Shown: positions 51,894 through 61,506 of the stretch, piece after piece
Layout of the letters: every line of letters starts with the position of its first letter
Numbering within the stretch: the stretch's first letter is position 1
Assembly: GCA_016462645.1 (NCBI GenBank)
Contig: JAEMSX010000006.1
Coordinates: forward strand, 21,654 to 85,653
Direction of reading: 5' to 3'
DNA length: 64,000 bases
Origin: Thermoleophilaceae bacterium
GTDB taxonomy: Bacteria; Actinomycetota; Thermoleophilia; Solirubrobacterales; JACPNS01
Translations under genes and position numbers: made by a program
The notes under the pieces: generated by a model
The model's database searches: none
Told to the model about the DNA's origin: nothing
What the model saw: the letters and a program-made list of their open reading frames with translations, nothing else

Positions 51894-54359
51894 TCAGTCG
51901 CCCTCGATCGACGGCTGCTCCAAAGTGTGCTCAGCTGTCGTCTGCATCAGGACTTCTGCGGCCTCAGGAAGCTCCGGCTGACCGCTCAATGCGGCGAGCA
52001 CGCGCGGGAGATCGGCCTCGGTGATCAGCACCTGACGGGCCTTTGAACCCTCGTAACCGCTGATCACGAGGCGGCGCTCCATCATGTCGATCAGGCGCCC
52101 GGCGCGGGTGTAGCCGACGCGCAGGCGGCGCTGGATCATCGACGTCGAAGCCGTGCCCATCTCGACCACCGTGCGGATCGCTTCCGCGAGCAGATCGTCG
52201 GTGTCGGGGTCAAGTCCGTCGCGGTCCTCCGCTGCCTCTTCTTCAGGTGCCTCGAGCAGTTCCTCGTGGAACTCGGGCTCGCCCTGCGCGCGCCAGAAGT
52301 CGGTCAGCTTGATGATCTCTTCCTCGGTCACGTACGCACCCTGGATGCGCTGGAGCTTCGATGACCCGATCGGCGCGAACAGCATGTCGCCCTGCCCGAG
52401 CAACGATTCCGCGCCGTTCTGGTCGAGGATCACACGTGAGTCGGTCTGCGAGGAGACTGCGAACGCGATGCGCGACGGAACGTTTGCCTTGATCATTCCG
52501 GTGATGATGTCGGCGCTCGGGCGCTGCGTCGCGAGCAGCAGGTGGATACCGATTGCGCGGGCCTTCTGAGCGAGGCGGATGATCGCGTCCTCGACCTCAC
52601 CCGGGGCGACCATCATCAGGTCGGCAAGCTCGTCGATCACGCAGAGGATGTAGGGCAGCGTGCTCTCCCCCTCCTTCTTGCGCTTCTCGTTGAGCTCGAT
52701 GAGATTGCGGCACTTGTACGCGCTCATCAGCGTGTAGCGCTGCTCCATTTCGCGGATCAGGTTGTTCAGCACGTTGGCGGCCATGCGCGGGCTGGTCACC
52801 ACGGGCGTGAGCAGATGCGGGATCTGCTCGTAGAGGTTGAGTTCGACCTGCTTGGGATCGATCAGCACGAGCTTCACCTCGTTGGGCGTGGAGCCGAGGA
52901 GGATCGAGCAGAGCAGCGTGTTGATGCAGCCCGACTTACCGGCGCCGGTCGTGCCCGCGACGAGCAGGTGCGGCATCTTCGCGATGTCTGTGCCGATCGC
53001 CTTGCCACCGATGTCCTTGCCCAGCCAGACAGACACTGGAGACCATTCCTTGGGCAGCGGCTGGTAGACGTCGCCCAGGCGCACCATTGCGCGGTTGATG
53101 TTCGGGACCTCGACTCCCACGGCCTGTTTGCCCGGGATCGGGGCGAGGATGCGGATGTCGGTGCTGGCGAGTGCGTAGGCGAGATCGTCACGCAGGCCGG
53201 AGACCTTTGACATCTTGGTGCCCGGCGCGAGACGCAGCTCGAAGCGGGTGACGTGCGGTCCGGCGACGGTGCCGACGAGCGTGGACTCGATCCCGAAGTG
53301 CCGCAGCGCCTCCGTGAGCTGAGTTGCCACCTTGTCCTGGGCAGCTTTGTTGTCCCCCTTGGGCGCACTCTTCGAGCGCTCGAGCACCTTGGGGCTCGGC
53401 ATCTTGTAGGTGACTTCCTCCGATTCGGTGACATTTGCGGCGCGACCGACACGGATCGGAACCTCTGTGTCCGGGACGACGACTGGTTCGGGCTCGACAC
53501 TGGGCTCGATCAGCTCGACCTCATGCTCATCAAACTCGGGTTCGTCGTCGATCTCCGGCAGCTCCTCCTGAACCGGAGCCATCTCGACGTGCGTGGCGCG
53601 AACGACCGGCTCAACGCCGGCGGGCTCGGGCGGAAGGACGTCCTCGGCCTTCTTCTTCGCGGCCTGGCTCATCTTGCGTGCTGCCGGAGTCTCGGCGCGC
53701 GGGTTGGCAACCGGGTGGCGGAAACGATCGATCGCGCCCAGGATGCGCTCACCGATCTCAACGATCGGGATGCCCGTCAGCTGCAGCAGGCCGATCACGC
53801 TGAGCGTGAGCGCCGTGACGCTGGCACCGGCCATGCCCGTGAGCTTTGCGACCGGCCAGTAGAGAATCTCGCCGATCAAGCCGCCGTGGCCCTTGTACCA
53901 AGCTGGATCGAAGACGACGTGCCTGGCCGGCACTGAAGCGCCGAGACCGAGCAGACCTGCGCTCAGCGCGATCAAGATTCCGGCGCAGAGCATCGCGACC
54001 GCGGGCCAGCGGAAAGCGCGCTCGGGAAGCACCGTCCGAAAGACTGCGACAAACCCGCCTGTGGCGAGCGCCAGCGGCACGAGATACGCGCCCTGACCGA
54101 TCAGGTACTGCATCCCGGTCACGATCCCGTCTCCGAGCTTGCCGCCCTGGCCGCCGAAATAGAGGATGAAGGCGAAGAACACCGCGGCGGCCATCAGGCC
54201 GAGCCCGATCGCGTCCAGTCGCTGCTGGTCGGTCAGTCCCGGAGCACTGCGGGGAGCCGGCTTGCTTCTGGGACGGGCGCTCGCAGGCTTGCGCGGAGCC
54301 GCCTTTGTTTTTGCCGTCGCACGCGGCTTACTGGTGTTTTTCTTCACTTTTGTCGCCAT
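51894..54359 (-). CDS. ftsK: DNA translocase FtsK/SpoIIIE
   Basis: The 821-residue protein has a basic N-terminus rich in Lys and Ala, four membrane helices (about residues 50-215), an acidic linker (about 240-330) and the translocase motor. Walker A is LLVAGTTGAGKSGCINTLL and Walker B is LCVIDELADLMM. The C-terminal gamma winged helix (MGTASTSMIQRRLRVGYTRA, then GRLIDMMERR) reads KOPS/SRS-type sequences. It pumps chromosomal DNA at the division septum. The gene is followed 44 bp later by the RodZ-like gene. Confidence 0.96.
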   Translation of the reverse strand: MATKVKKNTSKPRATAKTKAAPRKPASARPRSKPAPRSAPGLTDQQRLDAIGLGLMAAAVFFAFILYFGGQGGKLGDGIVTGMQYLIGQGAYLVPLALATGGFVAVFRTVLPERAFRWPAVAMLCAGILIALSAGLLGLGASVPARHVVFDPAWYKGHGGLIGEILYWPVAKLTGMAGASVTALTLSVIGLLQLTGIPIVEIGERILGAIDRFRHPVANPRAETPAARKMSQAAKKKAEDVLPPEPAGVEPVVRATHVEMAPVQEELPEIDDEPEFDEHEVELIEPSVEPEPVVVPDTEVPIRVGRAANVTESEEVTYKMPSPKVLERSKSAPKGDNKAAQDKVATQLTEALRHFGIESTLVGTVAGPHVTRFELRLAPGTKMSKVSGLRDDLAYALASTDIRILAPIPGKQAVGVEVPNINRAMVRLGDVYQPLPKEWSPVSVWLGKDIGGKAIGTDIAKMPHLLVAGTTGAGKSGCINTLLCSILLGSTPNEVKLVLIDPKQVELNLYEQIPHLLTPVVTSPRMAANVLNNLIREMEQRYTLMSAYKCRNLIELNEKRKKEGESTLPYILCVIDELADLMMVAPGEVEDAIIRLAQKARAIGIHLLLATQRPSADIITGMIKANVPSRIAFAVSSQTDSRVILDQNGAESLLGQGDMLFAPIGSSKLQRIQGAYVTEEEIIKLTDFWRAQGEPEFHEELLEAPEEEAAEDRDGLDPDTDDLLAEAIRTVVEMGTASTSMIQRRLRVGYTRAGRLIDMMERRLVISGYEGSKARQVLITEADLPRVLAALSGQPELPEAAEVLMQTTAEHTLEQPSIEGD

Positions 54360-54394
54360 ATGAGTTCTTGGCGACTGCTTCGACGGTGAGGGTT

Positions 54395-56077
54395 CTAAAC
54401 CTCCACGATCACCGGCAGGACCATCGGCCGGCGCTTCGTGCGTTCGTAGACGAATCGTGCAACGTCGTTGTGAAGCTTCTCGCGCAGCTCGGACTCTGCG
54501 ACGCCCTCACTGTTCTTGACCTTCTTGGCGAGATCGGCAATCGATGTGCCGACGGTGATCTTTAGATCGTCCAGCATGTCGTCGGCGTCGTCCATGAACG
54601 GGACGCCGCGGAAGATCACCTCCGGGTCCCCGATCGCTTCGCCGGACTGCTCAGACACGGTCGCGACGACGATGAAGACGCCGTCATTGCTGAGCATGCG
54701 ACGGTCGCGCAGGGCGACATCCTCGACGTCACCGACCTCGAGGCCGTCGACGAAGATCATGCCGCTCTTCACGCGGTCGCCGACACGGGCACCGTTCTCG
54801 TCGATCTCGAGCGGCAGACCGTTTTCCATGCGGAAGATGTCATCGGGGTCGATCCCGACCTCTTCGGCGAGGCGCGAGTGCAGCACCAGGCGCTGGAAGT
54901 CGCCGTGGATCGGCATCACGTACTTCGGTTTGGTGAGGTTGATCATCATCTTCAGCTCTTCGCGATAGCCGTGACCTGAAGCGTGGATCGGAGCGTCCTT
55001 GGCCGTGACGACCGTTGCACCGATGTGGAACAGACGGTCGATTGTCTCGTTCACGGCCCGTTCGTTGCCCGGCACCGGCGAGGCGGAGAACATCACGGTG
55101 TCGCCCGAGTGCAGCGTGATCTGGCCGTGGTCGTTGTTGGCCATGCGACGCAGCGCTGAAAGCGGCTCGCCCTGGCTGCCGGTGCAGATGACGCAGACCT
55201 CGTCGTCCGGGTAGTCGTCGATCTCCTTGGGCTTGATCACCATGCCGTCGGGCGCGTAGATGTGGCCGAGCTTGCGGCCGATCGCGAAGTTGCGGCGCAT
55301 CGAGCGGCCGATCAGCGCGATCTTGCGACCGTGCACGACCGAGGCGTCGATCACCTGCTGCACGCGGTGGATGTTCGAGGCGAAACTGGTGACGAGGATG
55401 CGTCCCTCGCAGCGTGCAAATGCTTCCTCGAGGTGCGGACCGATCGAGGACTCGCTCGGGGCGATGCCGGCACGATCCGCGTTGGTGGAGTCGCCGCAGA
55501 GCAGGAGCAGCCCCTCGGAACCGAGTTCAGCGAGCCGCGACATGTCCGTCGGCTGGCCGTCGACCGGAGTCTGGTCGAACTTGTAGTCACCGGTCAGGAA
55601 GATCGAGCCGTGATCTGTCCCGACCACGACGCCGCAGGCGTCGGGGATCGAATGCGACACATGGACGAGCTCAAGGCTGAACGGTCCGGCGTCCCAGGGC
55701 TCAAGGCAGTCGCGCTCGATCACTTCGACGGCGTCGAGCAGCTTGTGCTCTTCAAGCTTGGAGCGCGCCATCTCTGCGGTCAGAGGCGCGGCGTAGACAG
55801 GCGGGGTCTCCTCCGGGAAGAGCTCGCGGATCACGTACGGGAGCGCGCCGATGTGGTCCTCGTGGCCGTGCGTGATGACGATCGCCTCGACGTCGTCGGC
55901 GCGGCCGCGCAGGTAATCAAAGTCGGGAAGCACGAGGTCGATGCCCAGCATGTCGGCGGTCGGGAACATCAGGCCGGTGTCGATCACGACGATCTTGCCG
56001 TCCTGCTCGATCACCGTCATGTTCTTGCCGATCTCGCCAAGCCCGCCGAGCGGCAGTACGCGCAGTTTTCCGCTCAT
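54395..56077 (-). CDS. rnj: ribonuclease J
   Basis: The 560-residue metallo-beta-lactamase/beta-CASP enzyme has the zinc-binding HGHEDHIGALPYVI near residue 70, LTGDYKFDQTPVDG, a beta-CASP domain (ICTGSQGEPLSALRRMAN) and VHASGHGYREELKMMI-like HASGHGYREELK. The C-terminal domain (about 450-560) is needed for dimerisation. RNase J degrades and matures RNA by 5'-3' exonuclease and endonuclease action and replaces RNase E in many Gram-positives. It overlaps dapA by 4 bp, an arrangement typical of actinobacteria. Confidence 0.95.
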   Translation of the reverse strand: MSGKLRVLPLGGLGEIGKNMTVIEQDGKIVVIDTGLMFPTADMLGIDLVLPDFDYLRGRADDVEAIVITHGHEDHIGALPYVIRELFPEETPPVYAAPLTAEMARSKLEEHKLLDAVEVIERDCLEPWDAGPFSLELVHVSHSIPDACGVVVGTDHGSIFLTGDYKFDQTPVDGQPTDMSRLAELGSEGLLLLCGDSTNADRAGIAPSESSIGPHLEEAFARCEGRILVTSFASNIHRVQQVIDASVVHGRKIALIGRSMRRNFAIGRKLGHIYAPDGMVIKPKEIDDYPDDEVCVICTGSQGEPLSALRRMANNDHGQITLHSGDTVMFSASPVPGNERAVNETIDRLFHIGATVVTAKDAPIHASGHGYREELKMMINLTKPKYVMPIHGDFQRLVLHSRLAEEVGIDPDDIFRMENGLPLEIDENGARVGDRVKSGMIFVDGLEVGDVEDVALRDRRMLSNDGVFIVVATVSEQSGEAIGDPEVIFRGVPFMDDADDMLDDLKITVGTSIADLAKKVKNSEGVAESELREKLHNDVARFVYERTKRRPMVLPVIVEV

Positions 56078-56934
56078 GAAGTGGCCACCCCGACAAGTCC
56101 GCGATCTTCAAGCATGGCGCGGATCGTCGCGGTCTCGGACTCGTCGCAGTCGACGTACGGCAGGCGCACGTGCCCGCCGGGAAGTCCCATCAAGTTGAGG
56201 GCAGCCTTGTTCGCGCTGGCGGCCGGAGCCACGGCGAGCGCGTCGTACACCGGCTGCAACGACTCATGAATCGCCGCGCGGTTCTCTGGCTCGTTGACCA
56301 TGCGCTTGAACTCCTCGCCCACGACGTGCGTCGCGGTGAGGATTCCTCCGCTGCCGCCGAGGTCCAGAACCTTGGCGAAGACGTCGTCGTTGCCTGCGTA
56401 GAGCTGAAGTCCGTCGATCATCGCGAGGTTGTCGTCGTTGGACTGCTTGACGCCGACGATGTTCTCGATCTGACCCAGTTCCGCGAGCAGATCGTTGGGC
56501 ATGTCGGTGCCGGTGCGGACGGGGATGTTGTAGACGAGGATCGGAAGCTCGGTGGACTTGGCGACCTCCTCGAAGTGGCGGATGATTCCGCGACGCGGCG
56601 GGCGGTTGTAATACGGGGTGACCGAAAGGATGCCGTCCACGCCGAGCGCGGAGGCCTTCGATGTCAGGGTGCAGGCGTGATGCGTGTCGTTCGAGCCCGT
56701 TCCGGCGATGATCGTGAAGCCGTCGGGACGTTCATTCACGGCAAGCTCAATCACGGCGAGGTGTTCCTCGTCGGAGAGCGTCGAGGCTTCGCCCGTGGTG
56801 CCGCAGACGACTGCGCCGTCACTGCCGGTGGCGGCCAGGTGCTCGAGGATGCGAACGAACGCAACCTCGTCCACGGCGCCATTGGCGTCGAACGGGGTGA
56901 CCGCGGCGGTCAGGACAGTTCCGAATTCAGGCAT
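56074..56934 (-). CDS. dapA: 4-hydroxy-tetrahydrodipicolinate synthase
   Basis: The protein is 286 residues long from ATG 56934, where the fold begins (MPEFGTVLTAAVTPFDANG). VVCGTTGEASTLSDEEH, SVTPYYNRPPRRGIIRHF with the catalytic Tyr, and NIVGVKQSNDD with the Schiff-base Lys are diagnostic. It condenses pyruvate with aspartate semialdehyde, the first committed step to lysine and diaminopimelate. It precedes rnj with a 4-bp overlap. Its pathway partners dapB, dapL and dapF all lie within the window. Confidence 0.95.
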   Translation of the reverse strand: MPEFGTVLTAAVTPFDANGAVDEVAFVRILEHLAATGSDGAVVCGTTGEASTLSDEEHLAVIELAVNERPDGFTIIAGTGSNDTHHACTLTSKASALGVDGILSVTPYYNRPPRRGIIRHFEEVAKSTELPILVYNIPVRTGTDMPNDLLAELGQIENIVGVKQSNDDNLAMIDGLQLYAGNDDVFAKVLDLGGSGGILTATHVVGEEFKRMVNEPENRAAIHESLQPVYDALAVAPAASANKAALNLMGLPGGHVRLPYVDCDESETATIRAMLEDRGLVGVATS

Positions 56935-56977
56935 GCACACAAGCATACGCGCCGAGCTTTGAGGCAGAATCTTCGCC

Positions 56978-57355
56978 ATGACTGAACGTGACTATTCCCA
57001 TCGCACGCTCGCCGACAAACTCGGCATCAAGCCCGGAATGCGGGTGCGGATCTCCGGCGATGTCGGCGACGAACTGCCACGCAGCGCATTGCGCGCAGAC
57101 CTCGACATCATCATCGAGAGCGCCGCGAGCGTGGAAGCTGCAGAGGATCTGTTCGAGCGCGTCCGCCCCACCCTGCGCGACGACGCCGCGATCTGGATTG
57201 TCACGCGCAAGAAGGGTCACGCGGACTACGTCAAACAGGAAGACCTGATGCCGCTCGCAAAATCGTTCGATCGCGTGGACAACAAGATCTGTTCGGTCGA
57301 CGCCGAACACTCAGCAATCCGCTTCGTTGTGCCGAAACAACTGCGTAAGAGCTAA
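56978..57355 (+). CDS. DUF3052-like protein
   Basis: The 125-residue cytoplasmic protein has the compact alpha/beta pattern of DUF3052 (TLADKLGIKPGMRVRISGD, then DAAIWIVTRKKG and VDNKICSVDAEHSAIRFVVP). The motif KLGIKpG..v...g is typical, and VDNK(I/V)cs.d..wsalRfv closes the domain. Family members are widespread in actinobacteria; their biochemical function is not known to me. It is divergent from dapA, 43 bp apart. Confidence 0.8.
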   Translation: MTERDYSHRTLADKLGIKPGMRVRISGDVGDELPRSALRADLDIIIESAASVEAAEDLFERVRPTLRDDAAIWIVTRKKGHADYVKQEDLMPLAKSFDRVDNKICSVDAEHSAIRFVVPKQLRKS

Positions 57356-57465
57356 CCAATTTTGCGCTGGACCGATGGACGATGCGAATCCCACGCGGTC
57401 CGTTCGGGTTGGTTCAATGAGGATCCGAGCAGCTTGCTCGATCAAACACACGGGAGCTTCCGCAG

Positions 57466-58854
57466 TTGGCCCGGAAAAAGAAGAAGTCAAAGTCAAAGAG
57501 CGTCAAGATCCCGGTCTACACGGGCAAGTTCGGCCAGAAAGAGGTCGAGCGACTGCTGTGGCGCGCCGGCTTCGGTCCGCGCCCCGGTGACATCAAGCGG
57601 TACAAGCGACTCGGGATGAAGCGCGCGGTCGCCTCCATCGTCAGCCCGAAACGCAAAGCTCAGCTCGTCGGCCCCAGCCCCCAGCTGGAGGACCCGCTCA
57701 AGCCCAACGACATCTGGGGCCACGATCACATCTGGTGGCTCGATCGCATGGTGCGCAGCAACCATCAGCTCGAAGAGCGGATGACACTGATCTGGCACGA
57801 CTGGTTCGCGACGTCGAACGACGGTGTCGGAAACCAGAAGCTGATGATCGCCCAGAACGAGATGCTGCGCCAGAAGTGCCTGGGCAGTTTTCGAGGACTG
57901 CTCTACAACGTCACCGTCGACCCGGCCATGTTGATCTGGCTCTCGGGCGACGGCAGCGACAAGCGCTCGCCGAACGAGAACTACGGCCGCGAGATGATGG
58001 AGCTCTTCACGCTTGGCGCGGGAGCCCGCTACACCGAGGACGACGTGCGCGAACATGCGCGCGCTCTCACCGGATTCACGAGCGACTGGAACGAGGACGA
58101 CGGCCAGCACAACTTCCGTTTCGAGGAGAAACGCCACGACAACGACCCGAAGACGATCTTCGGCAAGACCGGCAACTTCGGCTGGCAGGACAGCTGCAAC
58201 CTGTGCATTGACCATCCTGACCATGCCGCCTTTTTCGTGCAGAAACTCTGGAGCTACTTCGTGCCGGTGCCGCTCAAGGGAAAGAACCTCAAAGCCTTCA
58301 TCAGCCTCTACAAACGCAAGGGCTATCGCGTCCGCCCCGTCGTGCAGGCGATCCTGATGCACCCCGCCTTCTACAAGGGCCCGGCGATGATCAAGCCGCC
58401 GATCGTCTTCACCGCCGGCCTGCTTCGCGCCCAGAACGCCGGGATCACCAGCGACGCGTGGGCGTGGCTCTCCGAGCAGACCGGCCAGCGACTGTTCTTC
58501 CCGCCGAACGTCTCCGGTTGGGACGACGACGCGTGGCTCGACACCGGCCGCTTTCGTGGGCGCTGGAACGTCGCGCGATACGCGACCGATGAAGCCCTGC
58601 TCGACCCCAGCGACAACAAGGACGCGAAGAACTGGGACCCGGAAGAGACGCCGGAACAGGCCTACAAGAACGTCATGAACTTCTGGGGAAACCCGACCGT
58701 GAACGGCCCCACGCGCGCGGTCCTGATGGACTTCGCGCGCAAGTCGGGCCAGCAGGCCGACAGCGCGAAATGGAAGAAGAAGCCCTACCGCGTGATGCGC
58801 CAGAACGCTATGCGCACCCTCCTTGCGATGAGCCCCGACCATCAGACGTCATGA
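57466..58854 (+). CDS. DUF1800 family protein
   Basis: The 462-residue protein starts at TTG 57466, with GGGAG about 10 bp upstream. The first residues are a run of lysines (ARKKKKSKSKSVK). The DUF1800 pattern follows: LLWRAGFGPRPGDIKR, RMTLIWHDWFATS, NENYGREMMELFTLGAG, YTEDDVREHARALTGFT and NVSGWDDD. No signal peptide is seen, so it may be exported with its Tat-dependent DUF1501 partner, whose start codon overlaps its stop. The pair is very common in Planctomycetes and some actinobacteria; its activity is unknown. Confidence 0.9.
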   Translation: MARKKKKSKSKSVKIPVYTGKFGQKEVERLLWRAGFGPRPGDIKRYKRLGMKRAVASIVSPKRKAQLVGPSPQLEDPLKPNDIWGHDHIWWLDRMVRSNHQLEERMTLIWHDWFATSNDGVGNQKLMIAQNEMLRQKCLGSFRGLLYNVTVDPAMLIWLSGDGSDKRSPNENYGREMMELFTLGAGARYTEDDVREHARALTGFTSDWNEDDGQHNFRFEEKRHDNDPKTIFGKTGNFGWQDSCNLCIDHPDHAAFFVQKLWSYFVPVPLKGKNLKAFISLYKRKGYRVRPVVQAILMHPAFYKGPAMIKPPIVFTAGLLRAQNAGITSDAWAWLSEQTGQRLFFPPNVSGWDDDAWLDTGRFRGRWNVARYATDEALLDPSDNKDAKNWDPEETPEQAYKNVMNFWGNPTVNGPTRAVLMDFARKSGQQADSAKWKKKPYRVMRQNAMRTLLAMSPDHQTS

Positions 58855-60263
58855 GTGACATGAACCGAAACAACGCCTGCGAAGAATTCAACCGCGCCCA
58901 GCTGCTGCGAGACGCCGCCGCTACGGCAGGCAACGGCCTGCCCGCAATCGAAGCGGGAATGCCGGCTCCGGCCGGCACGGGCCTCTCGAGGCGTCAGTTC
59001 CTGCTGCGCAGCGGCGCGTTCTCGCTCACGATCTACGGCGCCATGCACCTCAACGCGCTGGGAATCGGGGAAGCGATCGCAAACGCCGCTGCCGGGCCGC
59101 CGAACCCGATCCTCGTTTCCGTGTTCCTCGACGGCGGCGCTGACTCGCTGTCAATCCTCGCCCCGGTCGAAGATCCGATCTACCGCAAGCTCCGCCCCAC
59201 CCTCGCGCTGCCGGCTGACGGCGGAACCGCCTTCGCTGACGACACGCGACTGCGTTGGAATCCGGCGGCCGATGGCCTGCGCGTGCTCCACGAGGAGAAC
59301 AAGCTCTCGGTCGCGCCCTCGGTCGGGTATGACCACCCCGACCAGTCCCACTTCACTTCCCGCCACTACTGGGAAGTCGGAGCGCTCGACACGCGTCTCC
59401 AGACGGGCTGGCTCGGTCGCTACCTCGATGTCGTCGGCAGCCCGGACAATCCGCTTCAGGGGCTGTCGCTCGACTACAGCCTGGCTCCGTCACTCGCGCC
59501 ACTGAAGGCGCCGGTCTCAGCGCTGTCACAGCCGAGCTCGTACCGCTTCGAACACCAGAACGTCTGGGGCGAACTCGGCGACACGATGATCAATTCGCTG
59601 AACGACCTCGGAGTGTCGAACGCAAAATCCAAGGACCCCGCTGTGAAGTTGGCCGCCGCCGCCTCGGCGCAGTCGATGAAGCTGCGCCAGCAACTCCTCC
59701 CGTTCGCGGTCGACGAGGACCAGCAGCCGAGCGGCATCAAGCCCCCCGCAGGCGTCGTCTATCCGGCCGACGGCGGCGAATTCCCCGAGCGCATGCAGGC
59801 ACTCGCCGCGATGATCGGCATCGGGCTGCCGCTCAAGTGCGTTGCCGTGCGCGGCGTCGGCGGCTACGACACGCACGACGCGCAGAAGGACGATTTCGAC
59901 AAGAACATCAAGGTGACCGCCGACACGCTGCTCGCCTTTCAGCGCGACCTCGAGGCGCGCGGACTGCAGGACCGTGTGCTCGTCGAGGTCTGGAGCGAGT
60001 TCGGCCGTCGTCCTGAGGAGAACGGCTCGGCGGGCACCGACCACGGTGCCGCGGGCGCGGCGATCCTGATCGGCTCCCGCGTCAAGCGCCAGCTGCTCGG
60101 TGAATGGACGGGTCTCGCACAGCTCGACGAGGACGAGAACATGCGCGCAAGCATGGACTACCGCGCGCTGCACGGGGCGATCCTCGATCAGTGGTTCGGC
60201 TTCGACTCCGCTCGGATCATTCCGGGCGTACGCAGCTTCCCGATCCCGAGCCTCCTGACCTGA
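58851..60263 (+). CDS. DUF1501 family protein (Tat-exported)
   Basis: The protein is 470 residues long from the ATG overlapping the DUF1800 stop. A twin-arginine signal lies at about residues 43-70 (LSRRQFLLRSGAFSLTIYGA). The DUF1501 domain, related to alkaline phosphatase/sulfatase folds, shows VSVFLDGGADSLSILAPVED, VGYDHPDQSHFTSRHYWEVG, VRGVGGYDTHDAQ and VWSEFGRRPEENGSAGTDHG with likely metal-binding residues. It is co-translated with DUF1800 and a small cupredoxin-like protein. Confidence 0.9.
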   Translation: MSDMNRNNACEEFNRAQLLRDAAATAGNGLPAIEAGMPAPAGTGLSRRQFLLRSGAFSLTIYGAMHLNALGIGEAIANAAAGPPNPILVSVFLDGGADSLSILAPVEDPIYRKLRPTLALPADGGTAFADDTRLRWNPAADGLRVLHEENKLSVAPSVGYDHPDQSHFTSRHYWEVGALDTRLQTGWLGRYLDVVGSPDNPLQGLSLDYSLAPSLAPLKAPVSALSQPSSYRFEHQNVWGELGDTMINSLNDLGVSNAKSKDPAVKLAAAASAQSMKLRQQLLPFAVDEDQQPSGIKPPAGVVYPADGGEFPERMQALAAMIGIGLPLKCVAVRGVGGYDTHDAQKDDFDKNIKVTADTLLAFQRDLEARGLQDRVLVEVWSEFGRRPEENGSAGTDHGAAGAAILIGSRVKRQLLGEWTGLAQLDEDENMRASMDYRALHGAILDQWFGFDSARIIPGVRSFPIPSLLT

Positions 60264-60646
60264 TGCGCCATTGCGCGAAGACTCTGACGGTTGCCGTTTT
60301 ACTGGCCATCGGTATCGCGAGTGGCGCGCTCGCATCCGGCATGACTTCGTCAGCATCCAGCGCGGTACAGGCCAGCGGCAGCGAGTTCCGCATCGGGCTT
60401 TCACGCAATCAGGTCGCGCCGAGCCGGCTGCGACTCGAGTTCGTCAACTACGGCGAAGACGATCACGACCTGGCGGTTCGCCGCGTCGGCACGAGCCTCG
60501 TGCGCAATCTCGGAACCACGCGGCCAGGCGATCGGGCGGTCAAGCGTTTCACGGTCCGCCGCGGCACCTACCTGCTGTGGTGCACGCTCAGCGATCACCG
60601 CGCTCGTGGCATGAAAGCCACACTGAAGGTCAGAAAGAGCAGCTAG
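60263..60646 (+). CDS. small exported cupredoxin-like protein
   Basis: The 127-residue protein starts at the ATG sharing one base with the DUF1501 stop (TGATG). A signal peptide (TLTVAVLLAIGIASGALAS) precedes a plastocyanin-like domain. Its copper ligands can be read as His in NYGEDDHDLAV and Cys, His and Met in LLWCTLSDHRARGMKATL, a type 1 copper site of the C-x4-H-x4-M form. It would be the third exported member of the operon and may bring copper or electrons to the DUF1501/DUF1800 pair. Its tail overlaps the convergent sulfotransferase gene by 4 bp. Confidence 0.78.
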   Translation: MRHCAKTLTVAVLLAIGIASGALASGMTSSASSAVQASGSEFRIGLSRNQVAPSRLRLEFVNYGEDDHDLAVRRVGTSLVRNLGTTRPGDRAVKRFTVRRGTYLLWCTLSDHRARGMKATLKVRKSS

Positions 60647-61470
60647 CGCGCGAGCGGCCGCGCGGCCGCCTCTTCGCGAAAACGCTGGACCCAGTCCTCG
60701 GAGACGCCGTCGGCCTGGCGCGTCATCCGGCCCTTCTCATGCTCGGGTTCCGGAGGGTCGATCCCGAGATCGTCGAGAACCCTTCCGATCGTGGCGGCGC
60801 GCGATTGGGCGAAGTCCTCGTAGATCACCCGGATCGGCTCACGCCCGGTCGCGTGGAACCAGTCCTCCCAATGCGCGTCCCAACGATGAAGCTCGTCCAC
60901 CAGAAAGCTGAGCGCGCGGAAGTCGTAGTTGACGTCGCGTTCGTCGAGGGTGCTTTCCTGCGCGCCGCGCCACTGCTGTGTCTGAATCGCTTTCCAGAGC
61001 GAGACGGCCTGCGACACCTTGTCGCGGCGGCGCACGAAGATCAGCTTGAGCTTCGGGAACACTTCATCGAGCGCCGCGTTGAATGTCTTTCCTTCGAGAC
61101 CGGGCAGCTCAAGGATCCGCGCGCGGAAATCATCGAAGTAGTTCCACATCATCTTCGCGCCGAAGACGCCGTTGACACCGGTGCCCCGCTGCAGCACGTA
61201 CGGAAACCAGCCTTCAAAATCTCCGGGGCGTTCCGGCTGACCGACCTCGGTCGGAGCCAGTCGTTCGGCGATGTCGGCGTACTCGGGAAGCTCGAAGTAC
61301 TCGCGCGGCTGACGCGGATGACCGGTCGCTCTGAGACCCTCGAAGAACTCGTCAGGGACGCCGGCGACCTCGGTGCCCTTGAGCAGCTCGCAAAGTAGAG
61401 TGCTGCCACTTCTCTGTGTCGCGCAGACGAAGTATGAAATGCCTTCTGCACGCGGGAAGGAGTTCGTCAT
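60643..61470 (-). CDS. Stf0-like sulfotransferase
   Basis: The 275-residue protein has the 5'-PAPS phosphate-binding loop FVCATQRSGSTLLCELLKGT and the 3'-phosphate segment LKLIFVRRRDKVSQAVSLWK, as in trehalose 2-sulfotransferase Stf0 of mycobacteria. FGAKMMWNYFDDF and RVIYEDFAQ are also in Stf0-like positions. It should transfer sulfate from PAPS to a sugar or lipid. The divergent neighbour encodes a sulfatase, so the pair may add and remove the same ester. Confidence 0.85.
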   Translation of the reverse strand: MTNSFPRAEGISYFVCATQRSGSTLLCELLKGTEVAGVPDEFFEGLRATGHPRQPREYFELPEYADIAERLAPTEVGQPERPGDFEGWFPYVLQRGTGVNGVFGAKMMWNYFDDFRARILELPGLEGKTFNAALDEVFPKLKLIFVRRRDKVSQAVSLWKAIQTQQWRGAQESTLDERDVNYDFRALSFLVDELHRWDAHWEDWFHATGREPIRVIYEDFAQSRAATIGRVLDDLGIDPPEPEHEKGRMTRQADGVSEDWVQRFREEAAARPLAR

Positions 61471-61506
61471 ATATTCAGCACCATATCAGTCCGGTTTTCG
61501 TACAAA

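Noticed and set aside
57493-58842. A 449-codon minus-strand ORF.
   Set aside because: It is a shadow of the DUF1800 gene, with His/Arg/Val-rich text and no domains.
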